From assembly GCF_022662375.1 (NCBI RefSeq), contig NZ_JAKNQL010000002.1, positions 62,001-126,000 of the forward strand: DNA of 64,000 bases, in the 5' to 3' direction. The translations under genes were made by a program, and so were the position numbers. This document shows positions 18,478 to 24,774 of the stretch, one piece after another. Positions within the stretch are counted from its first letter, which is position 1. Each line of letters begins with the position of its first letter. The notes below the pieces were generated by a model. It saw nothing but the letters and a program-made list of their open reading frames with translations. It ran no database searches and was not told the origin of the DNA. The stretch comes from Pseudomonas sp. CROZ-RG-20F-R04-15. Lineage in GTDB: Bacteria > Pseudomonadota > Gammaproteobacteria > Pseudomonadales > Pseudomonadaceae.

Positions 18478-18808
18478 TGGGGGGATATCCGTTGCTTCGG
18501 GTGTTGCTGATTAGGGTTCCGCCCTTACGGCGGGTCACTTTTTACAAACGCCTAAAAAGTAACCAAAAACGCTTGCTCCTACGTGCGGCCCGCTCGCTGG
18601 GGCTCGAGGTTCCTTCGCTCCGGGATCCCTCCGGGCGCATCGCCTCCGGTTTGCTTCGCTGCACCTCCTCTCGATGCATTTGGCTGCGCCAAACGGTCGC
18701 TGCGCTCCCACGCCCGGATGAATCCCTCCACTCAGCCTTCCGACGTCGCCCGTGGATCAAGATCAAGAGCGGCAGCCGAGCTAACGCTCATCCTGTTGAG
18801 TGGTGAGA
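18478..18808 (+). repeat. Dispersed ~330-bp repeat, copy B
   Basis: This is the second copy of the repeat at 8190-8518, in the same orientation and again directly after a plus-strand gene (the chemoreceptor). The stem ACTTTTT/AAAAAGT is kept although its loop differs (ACAAACGCCT here versus CCAGACGCCG). This argues that the hairpin rather than the loop sequence is conserved. No ribosome-binding site accompanies the ORFs that cross it. Confidence 0.85.
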
Positions 18809-18842
18809 AGCGGAAGCGATGCGCGGTCTGCTCTTGATCTTC

Positions 18843-19023
18843 TGTGGGAGCGAGCTTGTTCCGGGCGCCGTTCCGACGAAGGCGGCCTGACAGCCGACCC
18901 ATCTTTGTCAGATGTACTCAGTCCCAATGTAGGAGTGAGCCTGCTCGCGATGACGGCCGGATAGCCGACCAACCTCTGTCAGATGTACTCAGCCCCCTTG
19001 TGGGAGCGAGCCTGCTCGCGAAA
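18843..19023 (+). repeat. Three direct REP units within a 71-bp tandem repeat
   Basis: REP-like units lie at 18843-18865 (degenerate), 18929-18951 (two changes) and 19000-19023 (consensus), all in the same orientation. Units two and three are embedded in a longer tandem repeat of period 71 that includes GCCGACC and TCAGATGTACTCAG (18908-18921 and 18979-18992). The whole 18432-19115 gap is filled by this and the ~330-bp repeat; no gene is seen in it. Confidence 0.8.
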
Positions 19024-19115
19024 GCGTCCTCTCATTCACCGGTTGACTATCGGGTTCACTCCCGCGAGCCCACAAAAAAGCCACCTCTCGGTGGCTTCTC
19101 TCGCAATATCGGCAA

Positions 19116-19886
19116 TCAGTCGTAAATCACTTTCTTCTTCCAGTCCGCATCGGCCTCGACATCTTTTAGGCCGGCGGTCAGTTGGTTCTCTTCACCTTCA
19201 ACCGGTGCAATTTTGTCCATGACCTGGGCGTTGGCGCGGGCCAGGAGTTTTTCCAGGTATTGCAGTTGTTCTGCATACATTTGTGGATCCTGCTGTTTGC
19301 GCAGGTATTGCACGCCGCGTTCGAAGGCGAGGCGGGCCTGGCCGGGCTGGTTTTGTTGCAGGGACTGTTGGCCGAGGTTGTTGAAGAACTCGATGTGCAG
19401 CAGCACCAGAATGTGGCGGACTTCGCGAATCCAGTGTTTGGCTTCGTTTGGAGGCAGGAAGCCGTCGTGGGCGGCGCGGGTGATTTGGCCGTGGAGGGCT
19501 TCGAGCAGGAAGCGCACGTCTTTGGCTTTTGCTTCGGTCAGAATCGGCGACGGCGGGTTGTTGACCGGAATTGATTCGCCTTGGGCGACCAGAGCGCTCA
19601 GTTCGGTGATGCGCGCTTTGGTGGTGGCGCTGGTTTTTTCCAGGTTCAGCAGGCGCTGGCAGACGTTCAGTTCCAGGCGCGTCAGCAGCAGCTTGAGTGC
19701 CGGGGTCATGAACTGGCCCGGAAAAGTTTCGGTCAGTTCGCCGCAGCGGCGCAGGCGGTCGTTGAGTTCGACCTTGGTGCGGGCCTTCTCCAGTTTGTTG
19801 TTTTCCACCACATGGTTCATGTAGCCAATGGCGATCAGAATTGCGATCCCGGCTATGACAAGCAGGGTGATCATGAGTGGTGTCAC
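19116..19886 (-). CDS. Conserved membrane-anchored protein of unknown function
   Basis: 256 residues. One N-terminal membrane segment (ITLLVIAGIAILIAIGYM, about residues 6-23) is followed by a cytoplasmic helical region that looks coiled-coil near 28-45. TPR-like helices (LGQQSLQQNQPGQARLAFERGVQYL, about 168-192) come near the end. I do not recognise a named family; similar proteins stand beside the tRNA cluster in other pseudomonads (recall, not checked). The GTG start at 19886 has AGAGG 8 bases upstream; the ATG four codons later would be too far from it. The tail is charged and ends DADWKKKVIYD. Confidence 0.75.
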   Translation of the reverse strand: MTPLMITLLVIAGIAILIAIGYMNHVVENNKLEKARTKVELNDRLRRCGELTETFPGQFMTPALKLLLTRLELNVCQRLLNLEKTSATTKARITELSALVAQGESIPVNNPPSPILTEAKAKDVRFLLEALHGQITRAAHDGFLPPNEAKHWIREVRHILVLLHIEFFNNLGQQSLQQNQPGQARLAFERGVQYLRKQQDPQMYAEQLQYLEKLLARANAQVMDKIAPVEGEENQLTAGLKDVEADADWKKKVIYD

Positions 19887-20168
19887 CGGTAAGACCTCTT
19901 TATAGGGTTCGCATGCGAGTGTAGTGGCTGGGCATTTAACCGCCTAGCGCCGCTCGACTGGTTGGTTCGGCAGGTTCAATCTGTATCGGCCGCATGCTGC
20001 TTATATGAATGCTGGCGATGCATGTGCAGATTGCCATCACTGCGCGGTGGACTATAACGTCTTGGCGGGTGGCGGAATATAGGCGTCAATCGTCGGGCGA
20101 CGGAAAAGCCCGATTGCCGCCGTAAAGCAGGTCGAAGTCATTGATTTAAATAAATTTATATCAAGGGG

Positions 20169-20197
20169 TTGACGACCTCTCAATCCATCCATAGAAT
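20169..20197 (+). promoter_or_regulatory. Sigma-70 promoter of the tRNA cluster
   Basis: TTGACG (20169-20174) and TAGAAT (20192-20197) are separated by 17 bases and followed by a G+C-rich discriminator (GCGCGCC), the signature of stringently controlled stable-RNA promoters. An A+T-rich stretch (20148-20162) just upstream could act as an UP element. The start would be near 20204, about 55 bases before the first tRNA. The remaining part of the 19887-20258 gap shows no gene. Confidence 0.8.
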
Positions 20198-20258
20198 GCG
20201 CGCCACTTGCAGCGTAAAGCACACAGCGAAGCGCGGCAGGGAGTGAATGTTGTAGTGT

Positions 20259-20334
20259 GTCCCCTTCGTCTAGTGGCCTAGGACACCGCCCTTTCACGGC
20301 GGTAACAGGGGTTCGAGTCCCCTAGGGGACGCCA
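20259..20334 (+). tRNA. tRNA-Glu (TTC), copy 1
   Basis: A 76-nt cloverleaf: acceptor GTCCCCT/AGGGGAC, anticodon stem CCGCC/GGCGG around CTTTCAC with anticodon TTC, T-arm GGTTCGAGTCC and encoded CCA. It is the first of six tRNAs in three Glu-Gly pairs. Confidence 0.97.
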
Positions 20335-20336
20335 AT

Positions 20337-20412
<76 letters not shown>

Positions 20413-20516
20413 ATTTTAAACAGCACTGCTTTCGGGCGGGGCTGAGTGAAACCAGAACCAAGTCTTCGGATACGGATCTGGACACCGAAACACACACCAT
20501 GTGTTCCGGGTAGCGT

Positions 20517-20592
20517 GTCCCCTTCGTCTAGTGGCCTAGGACACCGCCCTTTCACGGCGGTAACAGGGGTTCGAGTCCCCTAGGGGACGCCA
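20517..20592 (+). tRNA. tRNA-Glu (TTC), copy 2
   Basis: Identical in sequence to copy 1. It follows a 104-bp spacer after the first pair; that spacer has no terminator. Confidence 0.97.
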
Positions 20593-20595
20593 TTT

Positions 20596-20671
<76 letters not shown>

Positions 20672-20681
20672 AATTCTAAAG

Positions 20682-20706
20682 ACGCCGCTCAGTGAGCGGC
20701 GTTTTT
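20682..20706 (+). terminator. Terminator-like hairpin after the second tRNA pair
   Basis: A perfect ACGCCGCTC/GAGCGGCGT stem with a 3-base loop is followed by a short T run. It lies inside the cluster, so it may end some transcripts or mark the junction of a tandem duplication: an almost identical hairpin closes the third pair. Confidence 0.85.
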
Positions 20707-20729
20707 ATTGAGTGAAAGTTGTAGCCTGT

Positions 20730-20805
20730 GTCCCCTTCGTCTAGTGGCCTAGGACACCGCCCTTTCACGGCGGTAACAGGGGTTCGAGTCCCCTAGGGGA
20801 CGCCA
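20730..20805 (+). tRNA. tRNA-Glu (TTC), copy 3
   Basis: Identical to copies 1 and 2; it starts 24 bases after the internal terminator-like hairpin. Confidence 0.97.
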
Positions 20806-20807
20806 TT

Positions 20808-20883
<76 letters not shown>

Positions 20884-20893
20884 TATTCACAAA

Positions 20894-20920
20894 AACGCCG
20901 CTCAACAGAGCGGCGTTTTT
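20894..20920 (+). terminator. Terminator of the tRNA cluster
   Basis: A perfect 10-bp stem AACGCCGCTC/GAGCGGCGTT with a 4-base loop is followed by T residues. Confidence 0.92.
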
Positions 20921-20965
20921 GTATGCGCGCGATTTGTGGCTGTGCTATCGGTCCTAAAGAAAAGA

Positions 20966-20997
20966 GGCCCGCCGAAGTGATTCGGCGGGCCTTTTTT
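20966..20997. terminator. Bidirectional terminator between the tRNA cluster and the LysE gene
   Basis: A perfect 11-bp stem GGCCCGCCGAA/TTCGGCGGGCC has a GTGA loop and a T6 run on the plus strand. On the minus strand the stem is followed by a pyrimidine-rich tract, so it can also terminate the oxygenase-LysE transcript, which ends 17 bases away. Confidence 0.88.
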
Positions 20998-21013
20998 GCG
21001 TTTTTGCAACTGC

Positions 21014-21652
21014 TTACCAGGACAGCATCAAGCGGCCGGCAAACAGGATCAGCACCACGCCCATGGTGCGTTCAAACCAATGGCCCATGCGCATGAACAG
21101 CAGGCGTACTTTGCTGCTTGAGAAAAACAGCGCAACGATCACGAACCACAACGCGTTTACAAAGCACATCCACAAACCGTAGAACGCCTGGATTTGCAGA
21201 GGTGTTTCGGCGCTGATGATCGTGGTGAAAATGGCCAGGAAAAACAGTGTGGCTTTGGGGTTGGTCGCATTGGTCAGAAAACCGGTGCTGAAGGCTTTGA
21301 ACAAGGTTTGTTCAACTAACGGTTCCTCGCTGGTTTTCTCGCCTTCAACGGTTGATTTCGGTTTGCTGCGCAGCAGACTGACACCCAGATACAGGATGTA
21401 AGCACCGCCCACCACTTTGGCCACGGTCAGCAACCACGGCGTGGTGTGCATCAGCGCGCCGACGCCAAGCAACGTGTAGAGCACGTGCACGGAAATCCCT
21501 GCGCCGATCCCCAGCGCCGTGCAGATCCCCACCAGTCGGCCAAAGCGTACGCTTTGACGAATCGTGACTGCGAAGTCCGGGCCGGGAGCAACCACGGCCA
21601 GAAAGTGAATGGTGGCCAGCGCCAGAAACTCGCCCAGATAATTCGAATACAT
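21014..21652 (-). CDS. LysE/RhtB family amino-acid exporter
   Basis: 212 residues with six predicted membrane segments and the family motif VVAPGPDF in the first one (about residues 20-27), plus TNPKATLFFLAIF in the middle. Such proteins export amino acids or derivatives by proton antiport. It begins one base after the stop of the oxygenase gene, so its substrate is likely made or modified by that enzyme. It is the last gene of a three-gene set that diverges from a LysR regulator. The residues between TM3 and TM4 form a charged cytoplasmic loop. Confidence 0.92.
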   Translation of the reverse strand: MYSNYLGEFLALATIHFLAVVAPGPDFAVTIRQSVRFGRLVGICTALGIGAGISVHVLYTLLGVGALMHTTPWLLTVAKVVGGAYILYLGVSLLRSKPKSTVEGEKTSEEPLVEQTLFKAFSTGFLTNATNPKATLFFLAIFTTIISAETPLQIQAFYGLWMCFVNALWFVIVALFFSSSKVRLLFMRMGHWFERTMGVVLILFAGRLMLSW

Positions 21653-21653
21653 C

Positions 21654-22439
21654 TCAGCTCCAGTAGGTCAGGGGTGAAGCATTGCCGCGATAGCCGACAA
21701 AAAAGGAAAGACTCAAGCGCGGATCGGCCACGCCCGGGGTCACCGAGTGCATGCGCCGCGAATTGAACATGATGAAATCGCCGGGTTGCGGTCTCACTTC
21801 AAGGGCGGGAGGGCCGAGCCGCTCCGGTTCGATGCCGTAACTGTCGCCACGCATCTCGTCGAATTGGTCCGGGGTGATGTCGTCGTCCCACATTTGCAAC
21901 GCGCCGCCCTCGGTCGGCATGTTCAGATAGACGTTGCAGGCGAACTGCGCCTCCAGGCTGCGTGCCTGGAAGCTGTCCGGGGCATCCTTGGCGAAAATGT
22001 CGTGGTGGGCGAGGAAGCACACGCCCGGTTTCACCACTCGCGAAAGACCGACATACATTTTCCGGCCGTAAAGATTTTCCAGGTGCGCGCCGGCCGGCCA
22101 GGATTCGTCGAGCATGCAGCGCAAGGTATCGATGGGTGAGGAGTAGGGCGCACAGCGATTGCGCAGTTCCGCGATGTTGCTGGTCGCGCGTTCGAAGTAG
22201 TCCTCGATCAGCAGTGGCTGATTCTCTGCCTCGTAAAAGGCCATGCCGATACGGCCGATGCTCGGCGCATTGATGTAACCCTCGAAGCCTGGAGCGAGAA
22301 TCTTGTCGCCAATCTGAATGGCCAGCGGCTCAGGCAAAAAGCCTTTGACGCGGATGGCGAGGACTTCTTCGTTGGCCAGTTTTTTTATGCACGTCTCATC
22401 GAGACGCTCGACGTCTAGCATCATGTTATTTAGGTCCAT
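21654..22439 (-). CDS. 2-oxoglutarate/Fe(II)-dependent oxygenase
   Basis: 261 residues with a complete jelly-roll metal site: His145-x-Asp147 in FLAHHDIF, distal His231 in SRRMHSVTPG, and Arg241 in DPRLSLSFF for the 2-oxoglutarate carboxylate. GDFIMFNSRRMH is the usual strand before the distal histidine. The family hydroxylates or desaturates small molecules, often free amino acids. The start MDLNNMMLDVERLDE is the first ATG after a hairpin-rich 74-bp gap that follows the AlaX gene. Between an AlaX-type editing protein and a LysE exporter, an amino-acid substrate is the best guess, but this is inference. Confidence 0.85.
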   Translation of the reverse strand: MDLNNMMLDVERLDETCIKKLANEEVLAIRVKGFLPEPLAIQIGDKILAPGFEGYINAPSIGRIGMAFYEAENQPLLIEDYFERATSNIAELRNRCAPYSSPIDTLRCMLDESWPAGAHLENLYGRKMYVGLSRVVKPGVCFLAHHDIFAKDAPDSFQARSLEAQFACNVYLNMPTEGGALQMWDDDITPDQFDEMRGDSYGIEPERLGPPALEVRPQPGDFIMFNSRRMHSVTPGVADPRLSLSFFVGYRGNASPLTYWS

Positions 22440-22454
22440 CTATCGATAGTCAAC

Positions 22455-22506
22455 GGAACCGGCGAATGCGGTTCCCCGGCGACGGACGCTGCGTGAGGCA
22501 GCGTCC
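22455..22506 (-). other. Two adjacent hairpins between the AlaX and oxygenase genes
   Basis: GGAACCG/CGGTTCC (22455-22475, 7-base loop) and a perfect 9-bp GGACGCTGC/GCAGCGTCC stem (22484-22506, 5-base loop) fill most of the 74-bp gap. There is no T run on the minus strand after them, so they are not standard terminators. They could stabilise or process the mRNA, or set the ratio of the downstream genes. Confidence 0.6.
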
Positions 22507-22513
22507 GAAATGC

Positions 22514-23140
22514 TCAATCCACGTTGTAGTGGACGGACAACGTGCCCTTCTTCTGCGAAAGGGCCGCGATCGTGACTGTGCCCAGATCCTTCAGGCTGCG
22601 TACATGGGTGCCGCCGCAGCCATAGGCGGGCAGGTCACCAAAACCGATTTCCCGGGCGCCTTCGCGCAGCGAGGTCAGGCGCGGCAGGTCGTGCTCGATC
22701 CACTGGCCAATGCCGTATTGAACGGTCTCTGCGTCGACTTCCTGCGCGGCATCGCCGGGTTTGAATTGCACTCGACCTTCGTCCGGCCAGTGATGTGCCT
22801 TGATCGGCGTCCAGCCCAGTGCCTGCACGAAATGGCCGATCAGATGCCCGGCCGAATGCATGCGTGTGTTGAAGCGGCGACGCTCTTCGTCGATGCGGAT
22901 GCAGGTCATGCCGAGCGCCACGGGCCGATCGACAAAATGAATGATCCGTTCCGGCTCCTGCACGACACGCAGTACCTGGCTCTCGCCGATCCAGCCGGTG
23001 TCACACGGCTGACCGCCACCTTGCGGATGAAACAATGTGGCGCGCAGCACCACGGCAAATTCGTTCTCATGGGGCGTGCAGTCGAGGACTTCCACATTGG
23101 CCTTGAGGTCATCACTATGGAAAAAGAGGCGAAGCGTCAT
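22514..23140 (-). CDS. AlaX-type alanyl-tRNA editing protein
   Basis: 208 residues matching the free-standing editing domain of alanyl-tRNA synthetase. The glycine-rich FHPQGGGQPCDTG lies at about 37-49. The zinc ligands are His95-x3-His99 in MHSAGHLIGH and Cys175-x3-His179 in YGCGGTHV. AlaX proteins hydrolyse Ser-tRNA(Ala) or Gly-tRNA(Ala). The start MTLRLFFHSDDL is chosen because residues upstream are not family-like. It is the first gene of the set and is divergent from the LysR gene with a 90-bp shared promoter region. Its link to an oxygenase and an exporter is unusual for a housekeeping editor and suggests a special amino acid. Confidence 0.9.
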   Translation of the reverse strand: MTLRLFFHSDDLKANVEVLDCTPHENEFAVVLRATLFHPQGGGQPCDTGWIGESQVLRVVQEPERIIHFVDRPVALGMTCIRIDEERRRFNTRMHSAGHLIGHFVQALGWTPIKAHHWPDEGRVQFKPGDAAQEVDAETVQYGIGQWIEHDLPRLTSLREGAREIGFGDLPAYGCGGTHVRSLKDLGTVTIAALSQKKGTLSVHYNVD

Positions 23141-23169
23141 ATTCCATGCCCTTATTAAAGTTTCTATTT

Positions 23170-23192
23170 TTATTATATGAATCGTGTAATAA
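23170..23192. promoter_or_regulatory. Likely LysR box (T-N11-A palindrome)
   Basis: TTATTA (23170-23175) and TAATAA (23187-23192) are perfect inverted half-sites separated by 11 bases. This is the T-N11-A layout of LysR-type binding sites. It lies midway in the A+T-rich gap between the divergent AlaX and LysR genes. Confidence 0.7.
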
Positions 23193-23230
23193 CGTGATAA
23201 TCCGTTCAAACATCAAAGGACTTGTGCGCT

Positions 23231-24229
23231 GTGAGCATCAATCTACCGTTGCCACTGCTGGGTGAAATGGCGATTTTCGTCAAGGTGGTGGAAACCGGCA
23301 GCTTCTCTGAAGCCGCTCGCCAGTTAGGGTCTTCGCCGTCGGCAGTCAGTCGCAGTATTTCGCGCCTGGAAAAAGCCTTGGCCACACGACTTCTGCAGCG
23401 CACCACGCGCAAACTGCGCCTGAGTGACGGCGGCGAGGAGGTGTTCAAGCGCTGTCAGGAAATGGTCAGCGCAGCCAAGTCCGTCATGGAAATCAGCGGT
23501 CAGTTCACCCATGAAGCCGAAGGCCTGGTGCGGGTCAGCGTGCCGAAAGCGGTGGGGCGCTTTGTGATTCATCCGCATATGCCGGAATTTCTGCGGCGTT
23601 ATCCCAAGGTCGATGTCGAGTTGCTGCTGGAAGATCGTCAGGTTGATTTGATCGACGATCATGTTGACCTGGCCATTCGCATCACGGATCGGCCACCGGC
23701 CGGGCTGGTCGGTCGCCAGTTGTTGACCATCGACCATTTGCTCTGTGCGACGCCGCAGTATCTGACCGAACATGGCACTCCGACTCACCCTCATGACTTG
23801 CTCAATCACAGCTGTATCTATCTGGGTGAAACCCCAAGCGACGCGCGCTGGAAATTCAAGAAAGGCAGCAAGGCTGTGACGGTGGGAGTGCGCGGACGCT
23901 ATGCCGCCAACCACACTGGCGTGCGATTGGGCGCGGTGTTGCAGCACATCGGCATTGGCAGCCTGCCTTATTTCACCGCCCGCTATGCACTTGAGCAAAA
24001 GTTGATTGTGCAGGTTTTGCCTGACTGGACGTTCCTTGCGTCCTATCACGGCGGGCTGTGGTTGCTGCATTCGCCGACGCGGTATCTGCCGCCGAAGTTG
24101 CGGGTGTTTATCGATTTCCTGGTGGAGTGCCTGCAAAAGGAGCCAACCCTGAGCAAACCGGGCAAGTCCGGCGAAGGGAGCAAAGTGTCGATGGAGTACG
24201 AATTGCCTGAAAGCGAAGGCCTGCTTTAA
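23231..24229 (+). CDS. LysR-family transcriptional regulator
   Basis: 332 residues. The winged-helix domain at residues ~10-68 (FVKVVETGSFSEAARQLGSSPSAVSRSISRLEKAL, split here as the usual recognition helix) is followed by a LysR substrate-binding domain of the CrgA/DmlR-like group (VRVSVPKAVGRFVIHP, DLAIRITDRP). The GTG start has AAAGGA 10 bases upstream; a TTG nine bases earlier would leave no room for it. Divergent placement and a T-N11-A palindrome indicate that it controls the AlaX-oxygenase-LysE genes. The effector is unknown. Confidence 0.92.
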   Translation: MSINLPLPLLGEMAIFVKVVETGSFSEAARQLGSSPSAVSRSISRLEKALATRLLQRTTRKLRLSDGGEEVFKRCQEMVSAAKSVMEISGQFTHEAEGLVRVSVPKAVGRFVIHPHMPEFLRRYPKVDVELLLEDRQVDLIDDHVDLAIRITDRPPAGLVGRQLLTIDHLLCATPQYLTEHGTPTHPHDLLNHSCIYLGETPSDARWKFKKGSKAVTVGVRGRYAANHTGVRLGAVLQHIGIGSLPYFTARYALEQKLIVQVLPDWTFLASYHGGLWLLHSPTRYLPPKLRVFIDFLVECLQKEPTLSKPGKSGEGSKVSMEYELPESEGLL

Positions 24230-24246
24230 CGCCCGCGCAAAGAAAG

Positions 24247-24276
24247 GGCCCGCAGGGATCACCATGCGGGCCTTTT
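24247..24276. terminator. Terminator between convergent LysR and PA2817-like genes
   Basis: A perfect 8-bp stem GGCCCGCA/TGCGGGCC with a 10-base loop is followed by TTTT on the plus strand; AAAG on the other side makes it usable in both directions. Confidence 0.82.
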
Positions 24277-24292
24277 CATTACCGGGGGAAAA

Positions 24293-24700
24293 TCAGTGCT
24301 TGCTGTCCTGAGCGGACATCGCCAGCAGCTGCTTTTCCTGATTCCAGTCGAACGGTTCGTCGTTCTGTTCAGCTTCGAAGCGACGTTCTTCCAGCGCCTG
24401 ATACAAGTCGATTTCTTCATCGGACAGGTAGTGCAGGCAGTCGCCGGCGAAGAACCACAGCAAATCGCGCGGGATCAGGTGGGCGATTTGCGGATAACGG
24501 GTAATCACTTGAGTCAGGATGTCCTGGCCCAGGTATTGGCTTTCGATCGGATCGATCGGCAGCGATGCCAGCAGTTCGTCGAAGCGCTCCAGGAACAAGG
24601 CATGGCTTTCTTCGGGAACCTGTTCGGCCTCACCTACGGCGACCAGGATACTGCGCAGGTGGTCGAGCAAAACAAGATGATCGGCAACGACGTTGGACAC
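24293..24700 (-). CDS. Conserved protein of unknown function (PA2817-like)
   Basis: 135 residues, acidic, mainly helical, with no signal or membrane segment. The GTG start (VSNVVADHLVLLDHLRSIL) has GAGGA exactly 8 bases upstream, better than the longer in-frame option. The sequence resembles the small conserved pseudomonad family named after PA2817 (HLIPRDLLWFFAGDCLHYLSDEEID in the middle); no function is known to me. It follows the fadE-like gene on the same strand with a 74-bp gap from fadE's stop to its start codon, so co-transcription is likely. Confidence 0.75.
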   Translation of the reverse strand: MSNVVADHLVLLDHLRSILVAVGEAEQVPEESHALFLERFDELLASLPIDPIESQYLGQDILTQVITRYPQIAHLIPRDLLWFFAGDCLHYLSDEEIDLYQALEERRFEAEQNDEPFDWNQEKQLLAMSAQDSKH

Positions 24701-24774
24701 GAGATAAGTCCTCAAGAGCAAAACGGGCGCGGGAGTATAAAGCTCCTGCGCCCTCTTGGACATGCCTGTCAGGA

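Noticed and set aside
18843..19023. Possible CRISPR array
   Set aside because: Only three units, unequal spacing, and the unit is the same REP element seen in inverted pairs elsewhere; no cas genes.
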